A program made the position numbers and the translations under genes. The notes beneath the pieces are model-generated. The model worked only from the letters and a program-made list of their open reading frames with translations. It had not been told where the DNA came from and made no database searches. A stretch of DNA of 64,000 bases from Sphagnum compactum. Taxonomy: Eukaryota; Bryophyta; Sphagnopsida; Sphagnales. Where the stretch lies: assembly GCA_965153455.1 (NCBI GenBank), contig OZ234494.1, forward strand, positions 3,596,001 through 3,660,000, given 5' to 3'. Shown piece after piece: positions 35,441 to 47,734 of this stretch; positions within the stretch are counted from its first letter, which is position 1, and every line of letters starts with the position of its first letter.

Positions 35441-36660
35441 TCCATTGCTTGTTGGTCCAACATGTCATTTTGTTGCCTTTGAGGCACATTTAGATTTATG
35501 ATTGTTGTTGTCTTTTGAGTCCCAACCTCCAAAACTTGGCAATGTGCACTTTAGCCCAATTAATGGTATGCCTTTTTCTTTCTTATACACATCCTAAGAA
35601 TCCAAAATGTGCAATTGCCATTTTGAAAATGTATCTATTGCATGTTTAAATAATGTCATAATAAAGTAGATGAGAGTATAAAAATGCAAAGTCTTCCCAC
35701 ACTAAATTGACATCTTTTATTGATGTGCAAACTATGAAAAGAATTCTATATGAACGATTAATATGAGCTAGTTCATACCTTGCTCTTTTGAATTTCCTTG
35801 ACCTAGCGTTTTGGACTATAGATTGTTGAATCCAATGATAATCCAAATACTTTTTGAACCTTTGGTTGTAAATATGATCTATGATTTCTATCCCAAACTC
35901 TAGTGGTGATTTCTCTTCTACATGATGTTATTTTGAGATCTCTTTGTGGCAAATCTACCTTTGAAGTAGGTGGTTGGTCATTTACTTGTTTTATTTTCAC
36001 TTGTAGTGTAATGTTTTGCATATCTACTTTAAAACTTGGTTGTTCTTCATTTACTTTCTACACTTTCTTTTTTAAGACTTGTTTTTTTGTAGGAAAAGCT
36101 TCAAGCTTGACCTTTCTTCTACACATTAGACTTCTACTGGTAGATTTGAATTGTGATTACCTCTAATATTTCTTAACAGTTTTAAGAATTCTAGGTAGAG
36201 TTGCAACTGTTCTTTTGTTGGAGGACATATTTGAAAAAAAGGAAGGATTGATAGTAACAAGGCTACACCTATAAGTTAAACTTTGTCTATGTTTAAACTT
36301 GTTCTGGTGTTTGAGTTTTTTGGAAAGAATGTAAACTACAAAAGATTAGTAAGAATCTTGAAGGTTAAACCTTTGAAAGGCTTATAATGAACTTTTTTGA
36401 AAAGCTCAAAATTTGATGTCCTTGTTAATCTTGTTGCATTGCATCCTTGTCAACATTTAAGGCTTATTTATGAATAGTTACATGCCCATTAATCTAACAA
36501 ACAAACCCCCGTAACCAAACATTCTCTTTGTTGTCTTAGTGTGTTTTTGTGAAAATGAATCCAACCCACCTTTAAACCAAACATTGCCTTTGAAAAAACA
36601 TTTGGGAATTTTTGCTAAACCAGTCTTAAACACACCATAACGAAACAAAAAACACTTAAC
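35441..36660. other. flank of the transposase relic, no gene seen
   Basis: Probably includes the degraded 5' part of the same transposon (on the minus strand upstream of the HTH block). No terminal repeats recognised and no intact coding region. Confidence 0.4.
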
Positions 36661-36860
36661 ATTAATATTTTCTCATCTTATTTGCTTTCACTTACTTAAC
36701 ATTAATATTTTCACATCTTGTTTGATTTCACTTACTTAACATTAATATTTTCTCATCTTATTTGCTTTCACTTACTTAACATTAATATTTTCTCATCTTA
36801 TTTGATTTCACTTACTTAACATTAATATTTTCTCATCTTATTTGCTTTTACTTATGCGCA
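36661..36860. repeat. 40-bp tandem repeat, five units
   Basis: Exact 40-base period: attaatattttctcatctta then tttgctttcacttacttaac, with single-base variants. Units start at 36661, 36701, 36741, 36781 and 36821; the last decays after tttgctttta. A two-copy repeat gaacatgtgtgattcataac follows at 36889-36934. Confidence 0.95.
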
Positions 36861-39540
36861 TGAAAATGTGCCCATACTTTCCCACCACTGAACATGTGTG
36901 ATTCATAACAAGTGAACATGTGTGATTCATAACAAGAAATCAAAATTTGTTAATTTTGTCACTTTCTCACATTCATAGCTGCACACAAAAGCAACATTAT
37001 GTGTGTGTGTGTGTGACCCAAATTCACCGAACATCTTTTTTTAAGACCATGCATTCAACGATAGGAGACAATGTTCAATTATTGGGTTATGTAGCCCATT
37101 GTTTCCATTTTTTTCGAAAGACTATGGGGGGCATGTTTACCCTAGTTTTTTACTTTTGATGAAGAACTTCTCCCTAGTTTCGGTTCTAAAAAAATAAATT
37201 TATTTTTTTATTTTTCATTTATTAATTTATTATAAAAATAATTTATTTTTTAGAACCGAAACTAGATTTTTTTTTAAAAATAAATAAATTTATAAATTTG
37301 AAAATAAATTTATTTTTTTTCGGTTCAGGTTTCACACATAAATGAAACTATCAATCTAGTCCAGTCTTCAAAAACATAAATTCTGATTCTACCCAGTTCT
37401 AGTCCTCTTTTTTCTTTTTTTAAATTTTTTCTTTTTTTTTTTCCAAAAATCTTGATTCTGGTTCCACACATGAAACCAGGTCTTGTTTCTCAAAGGGTAA
37501 ATTCAGTTTTGGTTCGAAGTTTGAAACCAGTTCCGAAGATCAGACCCACTTCCAATTAGTTTTTAACTAGTTTGAACCCCGTGCCTAATGCACAGGTGTG
37601 TTATTTCAACAATGTTTGGTTCATGTTTTAGTTTTTTTTTTAAACTTTTATCTTTTTTATTATTTATTTTTATGTGTTTTTTTTTGTTTTTATTATTATT
37701 TTGTATAATAAAAATAAAGTGTTTCTTTTTCACTTTTGTATTTTTTTTTATTTGGTAGTTTTGAATAACTGAAACCAGAACAACCAGTTCTAACTAACCC
37801 TTCAATAAGAGGAGGGGTCACCACCAACCCCCTAGTAGTAGGTAGGTGGCAACCAACCTGTGAGAGCTTTCTCTAGCAAGCTCTGGGATTTGCTTGTGTT
37901 TTTTTGCTTGGGCTGCAATCCCAGCAGTGTGAAAAGGGTAGTAGTAGTAAAAAGGGGGCCTACTCTTTTCCCTTCCAAATGTGAAATGTGGATAAAAAAG
38001 TGCTTTTTTTTTTCTCTTTTTCCCCATCTGTCTGTCTGTTTGGGCTTTACAATGTCCAGAACAACTGAAAAGCTTGAGAGCTCCTAGACCAGTCCCAGTT
38101 CAAGATGGTGACTAGATGGGCTTACGTGTCAGTTTGTGCGCTTTTCTGTAGGCCATCTCATCATTTTAGCCAACTGCAAGGATTAGAATGATTTGTAGCC
38201 TGCTTTTCTTGGCTTAGGTGGGTTGTGGGTTTAGGGTTTAGTAGAGTCAAGTTCTCTGGCTCTCCTTTTTTTTTTTCTTTTTTTTTTCCTTTGCTTTTCC
38301 TTCATTTTCCTTGCTAGTGGGTTGGTGTTTTTTTTACTTAAAAAGAATAGAATAGAATGAATTTACTTAATCAAGAGGTGTGTTTGCATACATCTCTCAA
38401 TAAGTAACCCAACCCCCAGTTTATAATGGGGGGTTACATATTCTGTTTCATATTAATTAGTTGGGGGGGTGTGTCACAAGTCTAACTCTTTTTTCTTTTT
38501 TTTTAAATGAGCCAATTTGATTGGCCCATCACCAAAAAAAAAATTGGAACTATGGAGGCTCCCCAAAATAAAAAGAAGATTCTATGGAAAGATGGAGGGC
38601 CTCCCCCGGGCGGGCCTTTGGCCCACCTCATAACTTGCTATCTACCAACAATCCTTATATGTGCATCAAAGCACTTGTACTAGGATGTCAATGCCAATCT
38701 TTCTAAAGAATGGGAAAAGCATTGCTACAAAAAAATGTAATTTACTTGGGAAAGCTTCTAATTTTGCTATGAATGAGGAGGTACCTCAATGTATGTGTGT
38801 TGGGTTTAGGGTTTAGGGTTTAAGGCCCAACAACAAGAACACCAAACATGAATTTTGTTACAATAAAAACTAGACCATGTAAAGGCCACCTTACACAAAA
38901 TGAGGGGGCCAATAAGGGGAAAACCTTGGTGCCAGGAAAGGCCATGGATAGGTGTAAATTCAAAATGGGTTGTGGGAAATTTGGCCTAATAATAATAATA
39001 ATAATTTATTATAAGAATTTTATTATTATTATTATTATTACTATTATTGTTATTAGGGCACTCCTACTGCAAAGGAAGGGATTAGGGTACAGAAAGAAAT
39101 TAGGGTTACAGACTGCTCGTCGTCTGGAAGGCGTGCAGTGGCATGAAACACGCCACCTGCTTTCTCACTGCTCGTCATCTCCGACATCCCCTTGTCATGT
39201 GTCAGGATGAGACGCCTTCAGTGCGCATGCTCATGAACAAACTAACTCTGTCCCCTTGCTAAAACTCGTGCGCAGGCAGGCCGGTGGTCTCTCTCTATGC
39301 ACAACACACACACACACACACACACATACAGTGAAGAAGTCATTTGCTGTTGTTTCTCATGGCATGAGTTCTTGTTGCAAAGTTAGTTTGCAACACGGAG
39401 AATTGTTGTTGTTGGTGGTGGTGTTGCCTTCTTGTTCGACTTGTTGTTGTTGTTGTTGTTATTGTGGTTTCCTTTTCTTCTCTCGGACTGTCAAGTGAGT
39501 GCGCGGTGGTTGGGTGGGTGGTCAATTTTCACAAGCCGTG
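36861..39540. other. intergenic region upstream of the MADS gene
   Basis: AT- and T-rich DNA with many homopolymers. It holds a foldback (separate entry), a TTTAGGG triplet at 38805-38822, an AAT/ATT microsatellite near 38988-39053, and a (CA)n run near 39303-39326. The last 200 bases are GTT-rich and probably form the MADS 5' UTR. Confidence 0.5.
37174..37265. repeat. foldback with ctagtttcggttcta arms
   Basis: Left arm 37174-37200 (ctagtttcggttctaaaaaa then taaatt) is inverted at 37239-37265 (aatttattttttagaaccga then aactag). The AT loop is about 38 bases. Candidate MITE or chance palindrome; the GC-containing outer 15 bp match exactly. Confidence 0.7.
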
Positions 39541-40968
39541 ATGGGTAGGGCCAAGATAGAGATCAAGAAGATAGAGAATCCGAGTGCACGGCAAGTGTGT
39601 TTCTCCAAACGACGGGTAGGATTGATCAAGAAAGCGAGTGAGCTTTCCATCTTGTGTGGCTCCGATGTAGGGATCATCGTTTTCTCGCAGGCTGGCAAGG
39701 CTTTCTCCTTCGGGCACCCTTGCGTCGACTATGTGATCGACAAGACGTTGATAAGCGATGCGGTTACCACAGATGATCAGCAGCAGCAACCCAAGGACGA
39801 CAACAACGCTGGTAATATCCACAACAACAACAAGAACGTCGTCGTTAGCGCACCAGGGAATTGTGACATGGCGCAACAAAAGCTGCAGCAGGTGCAAGCG
39901 CTAGAGCAGCAGCAGAAGCAGGTGTTGCAGCTGTTAGCGGCTGAGAAGGAGCTCAACCATCGTCTCCTCTTGCACCCCTTTTGGTGGCAGCAATCTATCG
40001 TCGGCATGAGGGTCCCTGAGCTTCAGTACATGCTGCAACGAATCGACGCCTTGTACGAGTTGCTTGTCACTCGTGCTTGCTTGCTGCAACAACAGGTGAC
40101 GAATTCCACTGATCCCTGCATTTCTTCCCAGGAGCTGGACGTCGTGGCTGATGCAGCAGGTACCGGAGGACCTCATGCAGCAGCAGCAGCTACTAGTCTA
40201 CTCCCGGATGAGCAGCCAACAACAAGATTCGATCAGGGCGGCGGCTCTACCCAAATCCTCCCTGATCTCACCACCACCAGCAGTGCCTCCTTGCAGCAGC
40301 AGCACTCGTTTCTTTCTGGAACCAGAACCAAAGTTGAAACCAGTTCTGAATTCGCCCTAAACGAGCAGCTCCACTCTCTGGCAAGCCTGGCGACGCAACC
40401 TTCCTGCGGCTGCTCTACGGATGATGATGCCCAAGTACAACAGGCCTTGGACCATTTGGATGCTGCAAGCTCCTGCGACCAGCTCGTCTCCAATATCTCC
40501 GCCGCCGCCCACTTCCCTTCTTCTCCAGTACTCTACAACGACCAGGAGCAGCCACAGTTCTTGAACCTGGTAGAATCAGCAGGAGGGCCTGATCAATGGT
40601 CTACCTCCACCTCAACGACAAGACACATTTATGAACTACAACAACAGAATCAGGTAGCAGCAGCACTACATCAGCAACAACAACAACAACAGCAAGCTAT
40701 TTCAGCTTTCCTCAAGGATGATTGTAATGAAGTTCCGGATACTATGATTGGTGGTGGCAGCAGCAGCAGCAGCAGCGATAACGACGATGACAACAACAAC
40801 AACAACTCCTCGAGGGGGGCTCTGCAGAAGACTGCTGAGATCATCATCCCGTCTTCTTCTTCTTCACCCAATCCTGATTTCCTCAACAAAATCTCTTTCA
40901 ACAAACAGTTCTGTGCCGCAGGTGAAGCTGAGAATCCGGGAGCCCATGCGCAACCCATCTGGGCTTGA
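39541..40968 (+). CDS. type I (M-alpha-like) MADS-box transcription factor, intronless
   Basis: A DNA-binding regulator of the AGL62/AGL61-like class. The MADS domain is at residues 1-60: [45 protein letters not shown] and [15 protein letters not shown]. The SFGHP and VDYVID extension is characteristic of M-alpha proteins. A Q-rich coiled region follows (110-170), with [18 protein letters not shown] and a short leucine-rich helix (about 140-185). The C-terminal half is low-complexity, with poly-Q near 385, poly-S/D/N near 410-430. There is no K domain. At 475 aa it is long for the class; type I genes are usually intronless, as here. The first in-frame ATG in good context was used; the open frame extends 14 codons upstream but from GTG. 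CArG-box binding is expected from the family, not shown here. Confidence 0.93.
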   Translation: MGRAKIEIKKIENPSARQVCFSKRRVGLIKKASELSILCGSDVGIIVFSQAGKAFSFGHPCVDYVIDKTLISDAVTTDDQQQQPKDDNNAGNIHNNNKNVVVSAPGNCDMAQQKLQQVQALEQQQKQVLQLLAAEKELNHRLLLHPFWWQQSIVGMRVPELQYMLQRIDALYELLVTRACLLQQQVTNSTDPCISSQELDVVADAAGTGGPHAAAAATSLLPDEQPTTRFDQGGGSTQILPDLTTTSSASLQQQHSFLSGTRTKVETSSEFALNEQLHSLASLATQPSCGCSTDDDAQVQQALDHLDAASSCDQLVSNISAAAHFPSSPVLYNDQEQPQFLNLVESAGGPDQWSTSTSTTRHIYELQQQNQVAAALHQQQQQQQQAISAFLKDDCNEVPDTMIGGGSSSSSSDNDDDNNNNNSSRGALQKTAEIIIPSSSSSPNPDFLNKISFNKQFCAAGEAENPGAHAQPIWA

Positions 40969-40984
40969 ACGTTCTTTCCACAGA

Positions 40985-41330
40985 GTGGGCTCCAATCTCT
41001 TGCCCAAGTTCATACCCAAATCCGGTCGGTCTCTTCTTGCCCAAGCTCCTCATACCAAGTCCCATCTCTTGCCTATTTTCATACCCAAATCCGAGCTCTT
41101 CTTGCCCAAGCCCCCTCATACCCAAGTCCGATCTCTTGCCCAAGCTCATACCCAAATCCGATCCCTTCTTGCCCAAGTTCATACCCAAAATCCGATCTCT
41201 TCTTGCCCAAGCTCATACCCAAAATCAGATCACTTCTTGCCCAAGCTCATACCCAAAATCAGATCACTTCTTGCCCAAGCTCATACCCAAAATCAGATCA
41301 CTTCTTGCCCAAGCTCATACCCAAATTTCT
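40985..41330. repeat. 34-bp minisatellite immediately 3' of the MADS stop
   Basis: The unit is cttcttgcccaagctcatac then ccaaaatcagatca, in about 10 copies. The early copies are diverged and the last four are nearly identical. It starts within about 20 bases after the stop, so it lies in the 3' UTR. Because 34 is not a multiple of three, the open frames across it are incidental. Confidence 0.9.
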
Positions 41331-42472
41331 TAGCAAAGTCTGGAATGGAGCACTGGCGATCTTCTGGTCAAGAAATAATTTGCGAATTTCTTCTGGTCCA
41401 GAAATTTGTGAACCTCAAGTTTAGTTCAAATCGTGGAAGAGACTTTTTATAATAAGAGAATTGATTATGTTTAATAACCAAATTAGTCACGTGTAATTAT
41501 GTTTCATAGGCTGCTGGGTTTTGGGGGAGAGGGAGGGGGTGTTGTTTGGGGATAGATAGATATTTATTTATTTATTTATTTATCTTTGAAAGTGTGTGAA
41601 GAAGCAGAACTATATGGGTACTTTACTTTTTCATAAAGTAGTCAAATGAAAAAGGCTTTAATAAGAGTGGAACTTAGGGCTCGAGTCTGTGACTATTAGA
41701 CTCCACATAACTTCTTCTTAGTACAGTTGCACTTGTAAATTGGGGATCTTGGGGAGGAGGGGAAGTGGTTTTTTTTTTTTTTTTTTTTGGGTTATTACTT
41801 TTTTTTTTTAAGCTCTAGTTTTGGGTTCATTTTTGTATGATAAATCATCATGTAAATGGCAATGTTGTTTTTCTTCTCCGAAGCGAAGAATGAAATATTT
41901 AAAGAGTTTCTCAGTTTAGTTTGGATTGTGTTTTTTTGGGCCTTTGATGGAAATAAAATTTGGTCACTTTGTGATGACAGCTGCTGAAAGGAGAATTGAA
42001 TTAGTATGATATTATTTTGTCTATTAGATGCTATCCAGATATGTATTAGGTAGTAATCTCTTTGGAGACCATCTGGTGCATTGTGTGTTTTGGCATCTCC
42101 ATGCCTAACTAGGCACCAACATACAATCGGTTTGTGGTATCAGGTCGACAAAAGCTTGATACCAAATAGTAAAAGCACTTGAAGAAATTTCTTAGTGTAT
42201 TTGGAGGGCACCTTGTATCTGTGAAATATCCCTCGTAGAAAAGAGGATGGATCTTTTGCTTACTCCTTATGAGTGGGACGGATCTTTGGCCTAACTCATA
42301 CAGGGATCTTATGCTCATAAATAGACTTAAGATCCATCCCACTTGATCGATGTTGGTACTCCTCAGATGCAGTAGAAAACTTCCCACAAACATAAAATGC
42401 TTACTACTGTTGAAGACACACAGAGGGGAATGAAAGTTGCCACTGAAGCACTAGTCAACCATGGAAATCATG

Positions 42473-42564
42473 TGCCTCGGTCTACCTTATATCAATGACA
42501 TTTGTCTTCTTACAAATGTTAACCCCTTCTTACAACTGTCATTGATGTACAGTAGACTGAGGCA
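42473..42564. other. 92-base imperfect hairpin, pre-miRNA-like
   Basis: The 5' arm tgcctcggtctaccttatat then caatgacatttgt pairs with the 3' arm acaactgtcattgatgtaca then gtagactgaggca. That is 28 Watson-Crick pairs, two G-U pairs and three mismatches over about 33 positions, with a loop of about 25 bases. Size and mismatch pattern fit a plant miRNA precursor, but a short foldback transposon would look the same. I do not recognise a known miRNA family in it. Confidence 0.5.
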
Positions 42565-43510
42565 GACACACAACAAAAATAGTGGAGCTAATAACATCAT
42601 CATCATCATCCTGTAATGAAGTTTTGGATGTTTGATTGACCTTATGCAAGGAATGGCCTACCGTTGTTGTCAGGGAAAAAAAAGTCATGAATCATGACAG
42701 CATGACCTGCAGTTGATTGTAAATGTAGCGATTCAGGATGTCATGTTGTTGTTGGTAAATGGGAAAGCTTCACAGCCGTTGAGGAAGCATTCCCAATTGC
42801 TGCACCCAAACTGGTGTGTTACAACATGAAGATTGCTGGGGACATTGTGACACAGTGACATTCATTACAACCACATCCCTTTTGCTTTCTGAGAGTTTTT
42901 CTAAAGCATTTGACCACAATACACACACTTCTATTGCACATACTCACCTGTTGCTGAATCTTTTTTGGCATGCTCCATCTTCTATTTGTCTAAATGCTTC
43001 TGGCCCCCAACTCTTCTGCCTCTTTTCACATGCCCCTGATTTCCTCTCTCTGCTTGACAACTCCACACATCAGGAGCTATATGCTTGGAAGCTGACAAAT
43101 ACAAATGAAGAATGAAACCTTTGGCATGTCAATGTGGATGACACTCCCAATAGGAATCAACACAGGAACAACAGGCTAAGGTGACAATCATCATTGGGAT
43201 GTCGATTCTAACATGAGCTGAATTGCAAAATGCAGAGGACGGAATGCCTACAGGCAGGTCTCGCGGAAGAACAAAACCAAACTTGAGGAGGCAACCTTGA
43301 AACAAACTCTCACTGAACTTTTATCATCAATTCCCAGTCAGATACAAACACACAAAAACACACTGTTGTTCACTTTCCCCAAGCAACCAATTCCAACACG
43401 AGTCTGCTCGAATTTTGCAGTCAGTCAGGCAGAAAATTGATCTCAGCATAAAAGCTGCTGGGCGGCTGCCTCTTGTTGTACAATCTATTCCAAACTAAGG
43501 TGAAACTATG

Positions 43511-43633
43511 ATGCATGCTCTGCTACCCTAACCTTGATCTGCTGCCACCTTCTTCTTCTTGCCTTGGACTCTGATGCATGCTGTGCTCCCTTAACATCGA
43601 TTTGCCGCCAGCCTCTTCTTCTTGCCTTGGCAG
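43511..43633. repeat. about 62-bp tandem duplication
   Basis: Two copies of gatgcatgct, ctgct or gtgct, ccctaac or ccttaac, and cttcttcttgccttgg, at about 43511 and 43572. Confidence 0.8.
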
Positions 43634-44047
43634 ATGAGTGATCACAGAGAAAAGAATTTTTCTATGCTACTTCAGCAAAGTCATACAAAGAATGCATGAA
43701 GTGTAGGATCTGATACATGCACAGGGAACTGGTCAAGAATATGAGTGTTGCAATCTGCACTTGAGACAGAAAGACAAACTTGTATAGAATACTTATGTTT
43801 ACCAGAGAAATTATGAGAGAGTACCACCATCTATCTACACATATCTTCTTCAGTCTATGATCCCCAGTGTCTCGAACCACACACAAACAAGCAGGGAACA
43901 AAAGCAGCAGATGACACAAACACAGAAAGAAAGATAGAGTGGGAAGGTGGGAACCAAAAAAAAAAGGAGCCAAAACTGCTTCCATTTTCTCTGTCTGCAA
44001 CAATAAGATTATTCAACAAAGACTCAGGAAGGAAGGAGGAAGACTTG

Positions 44048-44049
<2 letters not shown>

Positions 44050-44084
<35 letters not shown>
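44050..44084. repeat. (CT)n microsatellite in the TAF12 5' region
   Basis: About 17 CT dinucleotides, some 320 bases before the TAF12 ATG. CT-rich tracts are common in plant 5' leaders. A second simple repeat, gggtt x5, follows at 44203-44227. Confidence 0.9.
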
Positions 44085-44085
<1 letters not shown>

Positions 44086-44403
44086 CACTGCACAAGATCT
44101 GCTGCAATTTTACCATCACTTTTTGTCGACAAATTGCTACCAAAAAATGCACAAGATCTAACCCTAAACGAGCCATCTAGAATCCCAAGAACCAAGAATC
44201 CTTGGGTTGGGTTGGGTTGGGTTGGGTTTTTCTTGTGTACATTGCAAGGAATCATTTGAGGTTGCTTGGATCGGGCAACAAAAGTCTGGAATTGAGTGCT
44301 AGGTTCTTGCTATTGTTGTTGTTGTTGTTGTTTGTGTGTGTGAGGAGGGTGGGGGGTTCTGAGAGAGAGGCTCTTGGGAGAGAGCCTGGCTGGCCAGGAC
44401 CTC

Positions 44404-47400
44404 ATGACGGGAGAAGGAGGACAGATGCCGCCGGTATCGGCTGCAGCAGCGGCGGGAGGACAGCAGCAGCAAGCTCCGAGTATGATTACACCTTCTTCGT
44501 CTGCTGCTGCTGGATTGCCGCCGGTTGCCTCATCAGGACCCATGTCTGCATTGAGCGCGGTGACAACTCCTGCAGCGGCGGCATCGCAATTGCAGCAACA
44601 GCAGCAGCACTTGAGCTACCAGATGCAGCAATTCAATCAAAACCAAGCCAAGACCCAGCAGCAACAGCAAGCTGCGCGTGTGCAATACGCGCAAAGCTCG
44701 CAGCTGCAGGTTCCTGCTTCCCAGCAGTTAATGGCGCCAACCCAAGTCGCCGGAAATCCTTTGTCGCGCTCTGGGTCGGGACAACGACTCTCGCACATGC
44801 CGCAGCAGCAGCAGCATTACAACACACAGTTCTTGTCCTCAAGCTCAGTCGCTACATCAGGAGTTTCAAGCCAGACCATGCTCATGGCTCAACAGAGAGC
44901 AGCAGCAGCAGGCCAGGCGCAGCTGCAGCAGCAACAACAACGGCCAAGCTCTGTACTTCAACCGGTTCAAAGTCGTCCTGGCATCTATGGTCTGCAGCAG
45001 CAGCCACAGCAACAGCTTGCACCTGGCTCCTATGCTCACCATCTAAATCCTGCTCAATCTACAGGGGGTGTGGTTGCAAGACCAGCAGCAGTGCAGCAAG
45101 GCACACCCCAATACGGGGTGCAATCACAGCTCTCTTTGCCTCAGCAACATGCAATGCAGGTCTGTTATTTTCTCCTTGTTGCTCCCATTGTATGTATGTG
45201 GGCATTTCACACAGAGAGTGGCACAACAAACTTCAATTGGGTTGAAAGAGTTTGCACAGATTTTGCAGGCAAGGCAGAAGCAAGTTCAAGGGCAGATGCA
45301 ACCACCCACTCCTTTCCAGACAACTGCACCATCACCTGTACAGCAGGCTATGGCCATGGGTAGGCCAGGAGCAGGCCTGGCCTCACCTCAACAGCAGCAG
45401 CAGCGTCTAACACAACAATTACAGCAGCAGAACAATCCCTCCAGACCATCATCCCAGCCCCAGCAGACAGCATCATCTAATGTCCTGTTCCATCTTCTTT
45501 TTTGTTTCAGCTCTATCATATTTTTGTATCATCTTTGCTTTGGATTTCTCTATGTGAAGTGACTGTTAACAACAGTGTGATGCTTTTTTTATCTTGTTGT
45601 TGACTAGGTCTGATGATTGATTGATTGAGGTCGGGGTTTTGCAAGCTTTGCAGCTTTCAAAAGTGCCATCATCATCAGTGGGAGGAGCAGCACTACAGAT
45701 GCAAGGACTGGTGGTGCCTGGAGCCCAGCAGCCACAACAGGCAACATGGCAGCCAAAGCCCACTGGCTATCAGCAGCAACATCAAACGCAACTGCCACAA
45801 CAGCGAGCACAGGTTATTGGCAGCAGCAACCAGCAAAGACCTGCTACTCCCACAATCTCAACAACTCCTCAACCCAGCACTACTGCACAACAACCAACCT
45901 CCAACATGCCTAGTGCTGCTGTGACTTCTATCACCCAACCTCCTGATCATTCCACTGGTCATATTCTTGGCAAGCGCAGCATCCAAGAGCTTGTTGCACA
46001 AGTAAACCCTAATTTTTTGAACCTTGATTTCTACTACTAATTAAGAGACATCATAAACAGCTTCATTCTTCCAGGAGGATTATGGGAATCAATCTTAATT
46101 CTGCTAGGATGGTTTTGAGAATCAATCTTTATTCTTCCAGGAGGATTTTGGGAATCAATCTTAATTCTGCCAGGATGGTTTTGAGAATTGATCTTCATTC
46201 TTCCAGGAGGATTTTGGGAATCGATCTTAATTCTTCCAGGATGCTTTTGAGAATTGATCTTCACTGGTCCAGGAGGATTTTGGGAATCAATCTTCATTCT
46301 TCCAGGATGATTTTGAGAATTGATCTCTGCTCTTCCAGGGTTTTGAGAATACAATCTTATAGGTGTAATTTCAAACAGGTGGACCCACAAGAGCACCTGG
46401 ATCCTGATCTGGAGGATGTGCTACTTGAAATTGCTGACGACTTCATTGACAGTGTATGTAATCCAATTCCATGCTGCAACAACATATGAGATGGTTTTTG
46501 TTCAGGAATAAAATAGGGCTTCTCAGGAAGTGGAAAGAAAGAAAGCTCATGAGTGTTGGCATCTGCTGGCCTCAATTTTTATGCAGGTGACATCATTTGC
46601 TTGTACTCTAGCAAAGCATCGCAAGTCCTCGGTCCTGGAAGCAAAGGATGTGCTACTGCACTTAGGTCAGTAACCCCTTTCTCTCTTCTGCTCTCCCTAT
46701 CATGTGAAAAAGCCTTGCACATTGTGGGCATGTTGATCCTTTTGGGGATAGAATCGTGGCAGTGGGGGAGATGGAGGGAGCAAAGCTTGCTTCGTTCATT
46801 TTGAACAGCCCTTCATTGTGCTGCTGGTGTACAGTGCAATAGCAGGCACAATTACAGTTCCTGTGAAGATAGATTAATGGTTTTACATTTTGAACCTTCA
46901 TTTTGATGTAGAGCGCAATTGGCACATTACAGTACCTGGATTTGGAAGTGAAGAATATCGAGCTTATAAACGACAAGTGAGGGTTTCCTTTATTTTCCCA
47001 TGAATTTTTATATTGAAATCTTTGCAACATATTTGTAGTTCATTGTGGGGTGGAACTTGTGCTGAGTATGCTTCAGTAGTTATGCACCTCATGAATTGCC
47101 ATCCCTGTGCAGCTACCTTGCATTATTCAGATTGCAACACACCCTTTCTTACTGCTGTTTTAGAGTGGAATATGTTTTGTCATCAAGTATAAGGAAGAGG
47201 ATTTCCCTTACTGACTTTGGGTTAACGGTGGGGGTGAGTGGGATTGGACAGTCAATTAGTGAGACTCACAAACAGCGCCTTGCCTTGGTAAAACTCCTCT
47301 TTTGTGCTTCATTGTTCTGATCTCTACACTAGTGTGTGGTGCTCTTTGATCACAAGGGGTGTCATGTGGTAGTGTTGTTTCTGACATCAGGGTTGAAGAC

Positions 47401-47734
47401 CAAAGTAGAAAAGGTTTAGACTCAAAGTCAGTTCATCAGAGAATGTGGCTATCGTCTGTTTCAATGAAGTCACTCTTCTTGTCTGTTTTGTTGAAGGTTT
47501 GTTTGTAATTGACCAGAGGGGGCTATCTGTGCGTCGCAGGTAAGGAAGTCGGCAGCAGCAGCAGGACAGCCTGGTACAGAAAGTAAAGGAGCGATTGCAG
47601 CAGCTGGGGCTCCAGTCACCAATCCTTCGGGCACTGTGTCAACACCCAACAAAGCAGCACTCTCTTCTGTGGCTGCAGCTTCATTGGCATCTCCAATGGC
47701 ATCACCAGGGCTCCCCAGAGTCCCACGCATCTAG
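44404..47734 (+). CDS. TAF12: TFIID subunit TAF12, eight exons
   Basis: A histone-fold subunit of TFIID, and in other organisms SAGA, that pairs with TAF4 in the nucleus. Exons: 44404-45159, 45215-45481, 45654-46001, 46379-46453, 46587-46665, 46912-46976, 47252-47287, 47540-47734. They join into 606 aa, all GT-AG. Residues 1-440 are Gln/Ala-rich and disordered. The histone fold begins at [15 protein letters not shown] (443-457), continues [38 protein letters not shown] and ends [12 protein letters not shown] (about 509-520). This matches the plant TAF12 consensus closely. The C-terminal tail, [12 protein letters not shown] then an Ala/Ser/Pro-rich end, is family-typical. The first ATG after an in-frame upstream TTG was chosen. 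The last donor of the Q-rich part (AAT-GTCCTG at 45482) is weak; that intron is the least certain. Intron 3 carries a minisatellite. Confidence 0.93.
46075..46345. repeat. 33-bp minisatellite in TAF12 intron 3
   Basis: About eight units of aggaggattttgggaatcaa then tcttaattctgcc, with the alternate form aggatggttttgagaattga then tcttcattcttcc. It ends 30 to 40 bases before the exon 4 acceptor at 46378. Because 33 is a multiple of three, both strands stay open across it. Each unit ends in a pyrimidine stretch plus CCAG, which resembles a 3' splice site. Confidence 0.9.

Larger units (their letters stand above)
41335..44049. other. intergenic region between MADS and TAF12 genes
   Basis: A (TTTA)n run at about 41562-41583, T runs near 41770-41810, then ordinary intergenic sequence. 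A miRNA-like hairpin and a 62-bp duplication are listed separately. No coding segment recognised. Confidence 0.5.

Noticed and set aside
41203-41424. A frame with repeated KLIPKIRSLLAQ in the MADS 3' region
   Set aside because: It arises from the 34-bp minisatellite after the stop codon; the frame rotates between units.
44202-45245. A 347-codon open frame overlapping TAF12 exon 1 in another frame
   Set aside because: It is the shifted reading of CAG/GCA repeats (giving Ala/Cys/Ser runs) and contains no family motif; the TAF12 frame matches a known protein across eight exons.
46037-46396. A repeat protein with 11-residue units ([10 protein letters not shown] type)
   Set aside because: It is the antisense of the 33-bp intronic minisatellite; openness follows from the period being a multiple of three.
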